From the NCBI GenBank assembly GCA_030613145.1, contig JAUWMM010000120.1, positions 1 to 6,226 of the forward strand: 6,226 nucleotides of DNA, written 5' to 3'. A model generated the notes under the pieces. It did no database searches. It was not told the origin of the DNA and saw nothing but the letters and a program-made list of their open reading frames with translations. The position numbers and the translations under genes were made by a program. Within the stretch, counting starts at the first letter, position 1; each line of letters begins with the position of its first letter. Below, piece by piece: positions 1 through 5,476 of this stretch. The stretch is from Desulfobacterales bacterium (GTDB lineage: Bacteria; Desulfobacterota; Desulfobacteria; Desulfobacterales; C00003060).

Positions 1-37
1 CAAAAAGTGACCAATCGGGCGAATTGGGGACTTTTTG
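1..37. repeat. Imperfect stem-loop at left window edge
   Basis: The first and last eight bases (caaaaagt at 1-8, actttttg at 30-37) are perfectly complementary. After a symmetric 2-nt mismatch a second 5-bp stem follows (ccaat 11-15 with attgg 23-27), closing on a 7-nt loop. A competing hairpin is possible between gactt (29-33) and aagtc (40-44). The structure may extend left of the window. It could be the end of a dispersed intergenic repeat or a weak terminator of an upstream gene. The stem is AT-rich and no clean T-tract follows it, so a classical terminator is not convincing. Confidence 0.4.
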
Positions 38-52
38 CGAAGTCATCAAAAC

Positions 53-219
53 CTATGAGGCTGTCCGAGAATTCTGATCCTACTGCAAAAGAGTGAGAAA
101 CGGCCCAACTTCCCGCAACTTTTCGTCAAATAGGCTTGCTATTCTCCTCAAATTTGCGAAAATTTTGTCTCGTTCTCACACTTTTTCGTTACGGACATAA
201 TTCTCGGACAGCCTCATAG
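53..219. mobile_element. MITE-like palindromic element with 21-bp terminal inverted repeats
   Basis: Positions 53-73 and 199-219 are perfect inverted repeats of each other (left arm begins ctatgaggctgtccgag). The symmetry continues inward on the same axis near position 136: 85-99 pairs with 173-187 at 13 of 15 positions, and cgcaa at 114-118 pairs with ttgcg at 154-158. The whole 167-bp element can therefore fold into one long imperfect hairpin. It has no coding capacity. Long terminal inverted repeats, small size and no ORF are the marks of a miniature inverted-repeat transposable element moved in trans. A TA dinucleotide sits at each end (54-55, 217-218), compatible with an IS630/mariner-type TA duplication, but because TA is self-complementary this is weak evidence. 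No longer target-site duplication is seen. Confidence 0.7.
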
Positions 220-335
220 TTGCTGGCTTCGTTCTGCCCCTTAATCGAAATAGAATTTTTTTCCTTTTTTGTATAACTTGTCGTATTTGTTAGGGGTTAC
301 TTTCCTCGATATGGGCTAAGCCCTCATTGTCCAAT
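220..335. other. Intergenic leader upstream of the MBL-fold gene
   Basis: This AT-rich stretch has T-runs around 256-270 and no supported gene. A TATAAC hexamer at 272-277 resembles a -10 box, but nothing at the proper distance resembles a good -35 box. A short palindrome, gggct-a-agccc at 313-323, lies 12 bases before the ATG at 336 and could be an operator half-site pair or a small hairpin. No clear Shine-Dalgarno sequence precedes the start codon. The content is described only; no regulatory role can be shown. Confidence 0.25.
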
Positions 336-749
336 ATGAAGATCACCATTGTCTACGATAATGAAGTCTTGAAAGAAGGCCTTAAAGCTGACTGGAGTTT
401 CTCCTGTCTCGTAGAGGTAGAGAATGGCCAGAGGATTCTCTTCGACACCGGGGCCAGCGGCTTGATACTTCTTCACAATCTAGACAAGCTCAGCATCGAT
501 CCCACTACCATTCCAGAAATCTTCATTTCCCATGCTCACTGGGACCATACAGGGGGACTTTTAGATTTGATTAACCTCAAAAAGAGGTCAAAATTTATGT
601 CCCCAGGTCCTGTCCTAAACCCATTGCTGCAAGAGAGGTGGTCAGCATTAAAGGGCCTTTTCAAATTCATGAAAACATCTTTTCCACGGGTGAGCTCAAG
701 GGTGTGGAGCAATCTCTTGTGGTCAGGACAAAAGAAGGTTTGGTTGTAA
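336..749 (+). CDS. Metallo-beta-lactamase-fold protein (COG1237 type), N-terminal part of a frameshifted gene
   Basis: The product opens with MKITIVYDN, the usual start of short COG1237 MBL-fold proteins, the group related to the MJ0301 dihydropterin aminobenzene-phosphate synthase. It carries the strand-turn LFDTGASG and the zinc motif HAHWDH at residues 66-71, followed by TGG. ATG 336 is preferred over the in-frame TTG at 327 because family similarity starts at MKITI; neither has a convincing ribosome-binding site. Family-like sequence stops near Lys83 (582-584). The rest of this frame, to the stop at 749, is unrelated to the family, while the proper continuation lies in the -1 frame. Reading across the shift gives 213 residues, a plausible length for the short subgroup. 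The substrate is unknown; a cytosolic metal-dependent hydrolase is the safe description. Family assignment is strong, exact function weak. Confidence 0.8.
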   Translation: MKITIVYDNEVLKEGLKADWSFSCLVEVENGQRILFDTGASGLILLHNLDKLSIDPTTIPEIFISHAHWDHTGGLLDLINLKKRSKFMSPGPVLNPLLQERWSALKGLFKFMKTSFPRVSSRVWSNLLWSGQKKVWL

Positions 750-976
750 TTACCGGGTGTTCACACCCAGGAGTAAGGACAATCCTTCAGGCTGCATCGA
801 GACTTGGAAAGGTCCACGGTTTCATCGGAGGCCTACACGGATTCAGCGAATTCGACCTACTCAAAGATTTACAATTGGTTTGTCCTTGTCATTGCACTCA
901 GTTTAAATCGGAAATAAGGCGTCTTTATCCGGAGCAATGTCTTGATTGTGGAGCAGGCAGTGTATTGGAAATTTAG
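584..976 (+). CDS. Metallo-beta-lactamase-fold protein, C-terminal part in the -1 frame
   Basis: This frame continues the MBL fold: EVKIYVP, then STGELKGVEQSL, the metal-ligand motif GCSHPG, the IGGLHGF segment and CHCTQ near the end, finishing GAGSVLEI, a typical family C-terminus. The zinc ligands are thus split: HAHWDH lies in the upstream frame and the remaining histidines here, so neither half alone could be an active enzyme. The frame is open from 575 (a TAA lies at 572-574), and its first plausible start, GTG 638, lies inside conserved sequence, so an independent start is unlikely. The frame change falls in the A-run at 579-583 and corresponds to one missing base or a -1 slip. Either the gene is decayed, the base is a sequencing error, or the product is made by recoding. 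Confidence 0.75.
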   Translation, partial: EVKIYVPRSCPKPIAAREVVSIKGPFQIHENIFSTGELKGVEQSLVVRTKEGLVVITGCSHPGVRTILQAASRLGKVHGFIGGLHGFSEFDLLKDLQLVCPCHCTQFKSEIRRLYPEQCLDCGAGSVLEI

Positions 977-979
977 AAG

Positions 980-1096
980 ATGCACGGAATGCTCCCTTTG
1001 CTTTCCTATAGTATAAAAGACTCTATACTTATCAAGGTCTTTAATCTTGCATTCGGGCTCGCTGTGGGGGTTGCTCTTTTTGGCCTGGGGGTGTGA
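980..1096 (+). CDS. Possible 38-aa single-span membrane peptide
   Basis: The ORF begins three bases after the MBL stop codon, in the same frame as the C-terminal half. The product has a short N-terminal part with Lys13, Asp14 and Lys19, then an uncharged hydrophobic run from residue 20 to the end (VFNLAFGLAVGVALFGLGV), long enough for one membrane helix and containing a GxxxG spacing at Gly26/Gly30. A weak ggaa (967-970) precedes the ATG by nine bases, and tight spacing would allow translational coupling. I do not recognise the family. Against it: small size, weak ribosome-binding site, and the chance of a random hydrophobic ORF. For it: the smooth hydrophobic profile and position inside the gene string. 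If real, it would sit in the inner membrane; function unknown. Confidence 0.35.
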   Translation: MHGMLPLLSYSIKDSILIKVFNLAFGLAVGVALFGLGV

Positions 1097-1150
1097 AAAC
1101 AGGTTGCTTGAAAATTGGCGCGGGCAATACATCAAAAGAAGGGAACAGAG

Positions 1151-1534
1151 ATGTCTAAAACAAGCAAAGAAAAAACAGCTCAGAGCCAGGAACTCAGGAA
1201 GCCATTATGTGGGAAGAGAATCTTGGTCAGTGGCAAGGGAGGAAGCGGCAAAAGCTCCATTGTCGCTTTGATGGCAGATGCATTGCGTGAGAAAGGATAT
1301 GAAGTGATTGCTTTAGATGGCGATGCTTCCAATCCTGGTGGGTTAGCTCGGCTGATGTTCGGGGTAAAGAAAAGTCCTAAGCCCCTTATAGAGTTTTTCG
1401 GGGGAAGGAAAAGGGTAGAATGTCCGGTAGATAATCCAGCGCCACTAACCAGAAAAGACGATGCTTTACCGATTACGAAAAGGAATATAGATTTAGATGA
1501 AATTCCATCTGAATACTTTTTCCAAAAGGAATAG
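1151..1534 (+). CDS. CooC/MinD-like P-loop ATPase, N-terminal part of a frameshifted gene
   Basis: The protein carries a deviant Walker A motif, GKGGSGKSS at residues 28-36, with the signature lysine Lys29 of the MinD/ParA/CooC (SIMIBI) class. LDGDASNPGG follows, where this class has its nucleotide-sensing aspartates. Family resemblance is to CooC-type ATPases (COG3640), dimeric cytosolic enzymes that use ATP in nickel insertion into carbon monoxide dehydrogenase and related metallocofactor assembly. ATG 1151 is chosen because aagaaggga (1136-1144) precedes it at good distance; starting at GTG 1115 would place that ribosome-binding site inside the gene. The frame runs to TAG 1532-1534, ending in EYFFQKE, in the middle of the domain, so this half lacks the Walker B region. 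The continuation is in the -1 frame. Confidence 0.8.
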   Translation: MSKTSKEKTAQSQELRKPLCGKRILVSGKGGSGKSSIVALMADALREKGYEVIALDGDASNPGGLARLMFGVKKSPKPLIEFFGGRKRVECPVDNPAPLTRKDDALPITKRNIDLDEIPSEYFFQKE

Positions 1535-1992
1535 TGTTATTCCAGGTAGGGAAGATTAAAGAGGCTTGTGAGGGTTGCGATGGGCCAATGTCAAAAGTAA
1601 CGAGGGATTTCATAGTGAAGGGAGCGCAAGTGACTTTGATTGATATTGAAGCAGGGCTGGAACATTTTGGCAGGGGGGTAGAGAAAAATGTAGACGTTGT
1701 CCTTACCGACGTTGACCCTACTTTTGAGTCTTTTTCGATTGCAGAAAAAGTGGTTAAACTCTCTAAAGCAATGGGGATAGAAAAGGTCTGGGCGTTGTTA
1801 AATAAAGTTCAGTCAAAAGAAATGGAATCCATAATGACAAAAGAGTTAAAAAAGAGGAACGTTAAAACTATAGGCTTAGTACATCACGATCCTAAAATAG
1901 TAAAGGCAGGTTTGGAGGGGACCGCTCTTGACAAATGTGAGGCCTTGGAAGAGGTAAAACAAATTGTCGAGAGATTAGAAAAAGCAATATAA
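1528..1992 (+). CDS. CooC/MinD-like P-loop ATPase, C-terminal part in the -1 frame
   Basis: The product supplies the rest of the ATPase fold: VLFQVGKIKEACEGCDGPM, with a Cys-x2-Cys pair (Cys140 and Cys143 of the joined protein) where CooC relatives bind metal between subunits, then TLIDIEAGLEHFGRG, the Walker B/switch region, and DVDPTFESF, where family members contact the base. The frame is open from 1513. A GTG at 1534 overlaps the upstream TAG and could start a separate polypeptide, but it has no ribosome-binding site and would start in mid-fold. A -1 change at the A-run 1524-1527 joins the halves into a 280-residue protein of normal family length. It is followed 15 bases later by the kinase gene. 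Which enzyme it would mature is not visible: no CODH, hydrogenase or nitrogenase gene lies in the window. Confidence 0.78.
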   Translation, partial: GIVLFQVGKIKEACEGCDGPMSKVTRDFIVKGAQVTLIDIEAGLEHFGRGVEKNVDVVLTDVDPTFESFSIAEKVVKLSKAMGIEKVWALLNKVQSKEMESIMTKELKKRNVKTIGLVHHDPKIVKAGLEGTALDKCEALEEVKQIVERLEKAI

Positions 1993-2007
1993 GATTAAGG
2001 GGATCTT

Positions 2008-3168
2008 GTGGGCGGCAACAGTAAAAATTCGGATGTGTTAAACAAGGATATTAACGATATTCACATCCCAACTTTCTACAAATTTATCATTGATAGTCTG
2101 CCGGTAGCTGTTATGACTGTGAATCCTGAATTGAACATCACCGGTTTCAATCGCTGGGCTGAGGAGGTGACCGGTTATTCAGCTGAGGAGGTAATAGGCC
2201 GCTATTGTGGCGACATCTTACACGGCGGAATGTGCGACACCGGTTGTCCTCTGAAAACAGTGCTCACACGCCGGAGTCCTGTTGTACGGGTGGAGACTAC
2301 AATCCGCAACAGGTGGGGAGAGACCATTCCGGTCAGAAAAAACATTGCCGGGTTATTAGACGATAATGGCAAACTTATTGGCGGAGTGGAGGCCTTTCAA
2401 GATATCTCGGAATTGAAAGCCCTGGAACGTGAAAAGGCCAACCTCATATCTATGTTTGCTCATGACATGAAGTCCTCCCTCACCATTATCGGGGGATATG
2501 TGCTTAGACTCTTAAAAAAGATGAGAAGCATTGATGAAGCAAAACAAAAAAAGTATCTGGAGATCATCAAAAATGAATCGGGTAAACTTGAATTGCTGAT
2601 CGATGATTTCTTGGAATTTTCTCGACTTCAAACAGGTAGGCTAAAGCTAAATCTTGCCGCTACCTCACTAGATAAAGAGCTGATGGAACTTTTGGATTCT
2701 TATCAACTCGAGGCCTCAGAATCCGGAATCAAGCTCAAGCTCCTAAACGAGGAAGCGCTCCCCGTGATCGAGGCTGATGCCCATAAGTTGCGCAGGGTTT
2801 TTACGAATCTTCTTGACAATGCTTTGAAGTTTTCAAGGAAAAAAGGCACGATCACCGTGACAACTGAGGAAACGGCCAAGGAGGTCATCGTCAAGGTGGA
2901 AGATGAAGGCATTGGTATTCCTCCTGTTGAACTACCTTATATCTTTGATGCCTTTCATAGAGGGCCGGGTACGGAGGGGAAAAGAGGTTTCGGTCTGGGA
3001 TTGGCCGGGGTAAAGACCATCCTTAAGGCTCATGGAGGACGCGTCCAAGTTCATAGTGAGCCGGGCAAGGGATCGGTTTTTACCGTGTTTTTGCCCAAGC
3101 TCGGGGAGTCGGAGTTGACGTCGATTCAAAAGCGGAAAAGCTTTGAAGATATATCGGACGCGAGATGA
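2008..3168 (+). CDS. Soluble PAS-domain sensor histidine kinase
   Basis: This 386-aa two-component kinase has an N-terminal PAS domain at roughly residues 22-130, a HisKA dimerisation domain with the phospho-acceptor box FAHDMKSS (His152), and a HATPase_c domain: the N box around Asn267/Asn271 (FTNLLDNALKFS), the G1 box EDEGIGIP and the G2 box RGFGLGLAG. No signal peptide or membrane segment is seen, so it should sense a cytosolic cue. The PAS domain contains Cys67, Cys76 and Cys80 (Cys-x8-Cys-x3-Cys), a pattern suited to redox or metal sensing; that role is inferred. The GTG start at 2008 is supported by aagggg at 1997-2002. About 20 residues follow the usual FLP end of the catalytic domain. 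No response regulator is adjacent, so it is an orphan within this window and its partner is unknown. Confidence 0.92.
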   Translation: MGGNSKNSDVLNKDINDIHIPTFYKFIIDSLPVAVMTVNPELNITGFNRWAEEVTGYSAEEVIGRYCGDILHGGMCDTGCPLKTVLTRRSPVVRVETTIRNRWGETIPVRKNIAGLLDDNGKLIGGVEAFQDISELKALEREKANLISMFAHDMKSSLTIIGGYVLRLLKKMRSIDEAKQKKYLEIIKNESGKLELLIDDFLEFSRLQTGRLKLNLAATSLDKELMELLDSYQLEASESGIKLKLLNEEALPVIEADAHKLRRVFTNLLDNALKFSRKKGTITVTTEETAKEVIVKVEDEGIGIPPVELPYIFDAFHRGPGTEGKRGFGLGLAGVKTILKAHGGRVQVHSEPGKGSVFTVFLPKLGESELTSIQKRKSFEDISDAR

Positions 3169-3201
3169 GCTGCAGGTTCGCCTCATAATCATGCCTGGGT
3201 T

Positions 3202-3222
3202 CTAGGGGACGGACTTCCCAAG
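3202..3222. repeat. Possible dispersed repeat fragment in the 150-bp gap
   Basis: The gap between the kinase and aldolase genes contains ggggacggacttcccaag (3205-3222). From memory this resembles a short motif that recurs beside REP-associated (Y1-type) transposase genes in Desulfobacterota-like genomes, usually read on the other strand as cttgggaagtccgtcccc. Only one copy is present here and no transposase is in the window, so the identification rests on recall. No promoter or terminator can be defended in the rest of the gap (3169-3318). Confidence 0.25.
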
Positions 3223-3302
3223 TGTTGTGAAGGAGTTTGGTTCAACATCAGGCCTTCCAACACCGAACCCGTTGTCCCGGTCGCTGCAGTCATTTCAATA
3301 CA

Positions 3303-3310
3303 AAAGGAGG
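3303..3310 (+). promoter_or_regulatory. Strong ribosome-binding site of the aldolase gene
   Basis: The sequence aaaggagg is a near-ideal match to the anti-Shine-Dalgarno end of 16S rRNA, with an 8-nt spacer to ATG 3319. It fixes the start of the aldolase and suggests high translation, as expected for a central carbon enzyme. Confidence 0.8.
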
Positions 3311-3318
3311 ATGATATT

Positions 3319-4239
3319 ATGCGTATCAAAGAGAACGATGTTAAAGTCCCGCTGGATGTGCCACCTGCAGCGCGCGAAAATTATGTCCGGAATTATCTTG
3401 ATATTACCAAGAGAAGCGGACGATTGATGCTTTTTGCAGGGGACCAAAAGGTGGAGCACCTCAACGCTGATTTTTATGGTGAAGGAATCCACGGGGATGA
3501 CAGTAATCCGGAACATCTATTCTGGATCGCAAGCCAGGCAAACATAGGCGTCTTTGCTACCCAATTGGGTCTTATTGCCAGATATGGGATGGACTATCCT
3601 GACACCTCCTATCTGGTAAAACTGAACTCAAAAACCAACCTTGTGAAGACATCCCAGTCTGATCCGTTCAGCAATCAGTGGATTCATGTGAAACAGGTGG
3701 TAGATTTTCAAAAGAACAGCGGGCTCAAGATACTGGGCGTCGGCTATACCATCTATCTGGGAAGTGAATATGAGGCCGATATGCTGCACCAGGCGGCACA
3801 AATCGTCTACAATGCACACTACCATGGGTTGGTAACGGTCCTATGGATTTATCCCCGGGGCAAGGCTGTGGCGGACGAAAAAGACCCCCACCTGATTGCC
3901 GGTGCTACAGGTGTCGCTGCATGTATGGGAAGTGATTTTGTCAAGGTGAACTACCCCAAGAAGGAGGGATATGAATCAAAAGAAATTCTTAAAGAGGCTG
4001 TCTTGGCCGCCGGTCGCACAAAGGTCGTATGCGCAGGCGGCTCAAGTGTAGATGTGAAATCATTCCTGCAGCGGCTTCACGATCAGATATTTATTAGTGG
4101 GGCCTCAGGAAATGCTACCGGCAGAAATATTCATCAGAAGTCTTTAGAAGATGCGATCCATGTGTGCAACGCCATTTATGCCATCACCATAGAAGAGAAG
4201 AGCGTGGAGGAAGCTCTGAATATCTACCGTTCAGAATAG
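3319..4239 (+). CDS. Class I fructose-bisphosphate aldolase-like enzyme (COG1830, DhnA/FbaB type)
   Basis: The gene encodes a 306-aa TIM-barrel aldolase of the archaeal-type class I family, which forms a Schiff base with the substrate and needs no metal. Visible hallmarks are LMLFAGDQKVEH near the N-terminus, LVKLNSKTNLV, the segment VLWIYPRGKAV, the Schiff-base strand SDFVKVNYP with Lys209 as the predicted catalytic lysine, and the phosphate-binding loops VCAGGSS and GASGNATGRN near the C-terminus. The probable reaction is reversible cleavage or formation of fructose 1,6-bisphosphate in cytosolic glycolysis/gluconeogenesis. Other COG1830 members make aromatic-precursor ketoses or act on other phosphosugars, so substrate is inferred. 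Length and both ends look complete. The start is set by the strong site at 3303-3310. The hsp20 remnant begins within bases of its stop codon. Confidence 0.9.
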   Translation: MRIKENDVKVPLDVPPAARENYVRNYLDITKRSGRLMLFAGDQKVEHLNADFYGEGIHGDDSNPEHLFWIASQANIGVFATQLGLIARYGMDYPDTSYLVKLNSKTNLVKTSQSDPFSNQWIHVKQVVDFQKNSGLKILGVGYTIYLGSEYEADMLHQAAQIVYNAHYHGLVTVLWIYPRGKAVADEKDPHLIAGATGVAACMGSDFVKVNYPKKEGYESKEILKEAVLAAGRTKVVCAGGSSVDVKSFLQRLHDQIFISGASGNATGRNIHQKSLEDAIHVCNAIYAITIEEKSVEEALNIYRSE

Positions 4240-4268
4240 GATGGAAAGATAGTTCTTCTCGTAGAGAA

Positions 4269-4466
4269 ATGGACAGGCTTTTGAATCGTTTTATGGGCGA
4301 GACACCCTTTGCCGAGACATTAGCAGAGGAATGGTTGCCTTCAGTTGATGTTTCGGAAACCGAAGATAAACTTCTCATCAAGGCGGAATTGCCAGGCCTG
4401 GAGTCAAAAGATGTTAACTTGAGCATCTCTGGAGATGTCCTGACCATCAAAGGAGGATCGAGATGA
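4269..4466 (+). pseudogene. Truncated Hsp20 (alpha-crystallin family) small heat-shock gene
   Basis: The reading frame gives MDRLLNRFMGE, then WLPSVDVSETEDKLLIKAELPGL and SGDVLTIKG, the N-terminal arm and first strands of the alpha-crystallin domain of bacterial Hsp20 chaperones. It then stops after GSR, where a full protein should continue for about 80 residues including the G-V-L strand and C-terminal tail. Hsp20-like sequence (WKDSSSRREMDRL) extends upstream to about 4242, directly behind the aldolase stop, with no start codon between; ATG 4269 is simply the first available. No dedicated ribosome-binding site is seen. With most of the chaperone domain missing it should not form the normal oligomer. 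The TGA stop overlaps the amrS ATG (ATGA, 4463-4466), so translation of the remnant could be coupled to amrS. Truncation is clear; residual function is unlikely. Confidence 0.8.
4449..4456 (+). promoter_or_regulatory. Ribosome-binding site of amrS inside the hsp20 remnant
   Basis: The sequence aaaggagg lies 6 nt before ATG 4463 and is a near-perfect Shine-Dalgarno sequence. The same bases are the Lys-Gly-Gly codons that end the hsp20 remnant, so coding sequence of one gene serves as initiation signal of the next. It supports 4463 as the amrS start. Confidence 0.8.
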
Positions 4467-5476
4467 AAGAGGCAATGTTCTACACACCCCTTCCGGAAGG
4501 CGCGGTTCGCTGTAATCTCTGCAACCACCGCTGCAAGATCAAAGAGGGGAAAAGGGGTATTTGCGCTGTGAGGGAAAACCGAGACGGAAAGCTTTACAGC
4601 CTCGTATATGGTAAAATTATCGCAGAATATATTGATCCCATAGAGAAAAAGCCGTTATTCAATTTCCTGCCCGGCTCAAAGGCTTTTTCCATTGGGACGG
4701 TGGGTTGCAACTTTCACTGCAAGCATTGTCAGAATTTTGATATCTCTCAATATCCCCAGGAGCACAGGGGGGAAATCATCGGCCAGGACCGCGCACCCGA
4801 AGAGATCGTCGCGGCTGCAAAGGCTGCCGGATGCGAAACGATCGCGTATACATACACCGAACCAACAATCTTTTATGAATTTGCCTATGATACCGCTCTC
4901 ATAGCTCAAAAGGGAGGCATAAAAAACGTATTCGTAAGTAATGGATATATGAGCAGCGAAGCTGCACGCCGACTCGCGCCATATCTGGACGCCATTAACA
5001 TCGACTTAAAGGCATTTAATGACAAGTCTTACAAGGAGATCTGCGGAGCGCGTCTCAAGCCGGTGCTTAAAACGATCCAACTGATGAAAGAGCTGGGTGT
5101 GTGGGTGGAAGTAACAACACTCATTATTCCCGGCGTGAATGACGGGGAGGAAGAACTGCGTGACACGGCTCGTTTTGTGAAAAGCGATGGCCCCGAAGTG
5201 CCGTGGCACGTCACTCAGTTTTATCCCGCGTATAAGATGTTGGACAAATCACGAACTCCGGTAGCCACCCTGCGCCGAGCCCGTGAAATCGGCATGGAAG
5301 AGGGCTTGCGCTATGTGTACGAGGGCAACGTGCCTGGTGAAGGGGGTGAAAATACCTATTGCTACGTCTGTAGGGCCGTTCTCGTTGAGCGCTATGGGTT
5401 TCAACTAATACGAAACCGAATAGATGCCGGAAATTGCCCGGAGTGCGGGGCTAAGATTGACGGCGTAGGTCTATGA
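4463..5476 (+). CDS. amrS: AmmeMemoRadiSam system radical SAM enzyme
   Basis: The 337-aa protein is a full-length member of the PflA-like COG1180 group known as AmrS. It has an N-terminal cysteine cluster (Cys17, Cys20, Cys24, Cys34) in VRCNLCNHRCKI, the radical-SAM [4Fe-4S] motif at Cys82, Cys86 and Cys89 (CNFHCKHC), the conserved YTYTEPTIFYEF and NIDLKAFND segments, and a C-terminal pair of Cys-x2-Cys motifs (YCYVC and CPECG) that may bind metal. The usual partners, an AMMECR1-domain protein and a Memo-like dioxygenase, are not in this window, so the system may be scattered or incomplete. The reaction is not established for the family; it should be a cytosolic, oxygen-sensitive enzyme generating a 5'-deoxyadenosyl radical. 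It could be mistaken for a pyruvate formate-lyase activator, but the N-terminal cysteine pattern argues for AmrS. Confidence 0.92.
   Translation: MKEAMFYTPLPEGAVRCNLCNHRCKIKEGKRGICAVRENRDGKLYSLVYGKIIAEYIDPIEKKPLFNFLPGSKAFSIGTVGCNFHCKHCQNFDISQYPQEHRGEIIGQDRAPEEIVAAAKAAGCETIAYTYTEPTIFYEFAYDTALIAQKGGIKNVFVSNGYMSSEAARRLAPYLDAINIDLKAFNDKSYKEICGARLKPVLKTIQLMKELGVWVEVTTLIIPGVNDGEEELRDTARFVKSDGPEVPWHVTQFYPAYKMLDKSRTPVATLRRAREIGMEEGLRYVYEGNVPGEGGENTYCYVCRAVLVERYGFQLIRNRIDAGNCPECGAKIDGVGL

Noticed and set aside
249..277. Sigma-70 promoter with TATAAC at 272-277
   Set aside because: No acceptable -35 hexamer at 16-18 bp; kept only as a description of the leader.
638..640. GTG 638 as an independent start of a second MBL gene
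   Set aside because: Family similarity continues upstream of it in the same frame, and the product would lack the HxHxDH zinc motif.
869..1135. Reverse-strand ORF over the MBL C-terminus and the following gap
   Set aside because: It lies opposite clear family sequence, has no recognisable domain and no ribosome-binding site; a shadow frame.
1047..1271. Forward ORF overlapping the start of the CooC-like gene
   Set aside because: It reads through the P-loop region in the wrong frame; composition and content are not protein-like.
3240..3270. Hairpin ggttc...gaacc in the kinase-aldolase gap as a terminator
   Set aside because: Only 5 bp pair, with a long loop and no T-run after it.
3227..3427. 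Forward ORF across the kinase-aldolase gap
   Set aside because: It overlaps the aldolase start in another frame and has no recognisable features.
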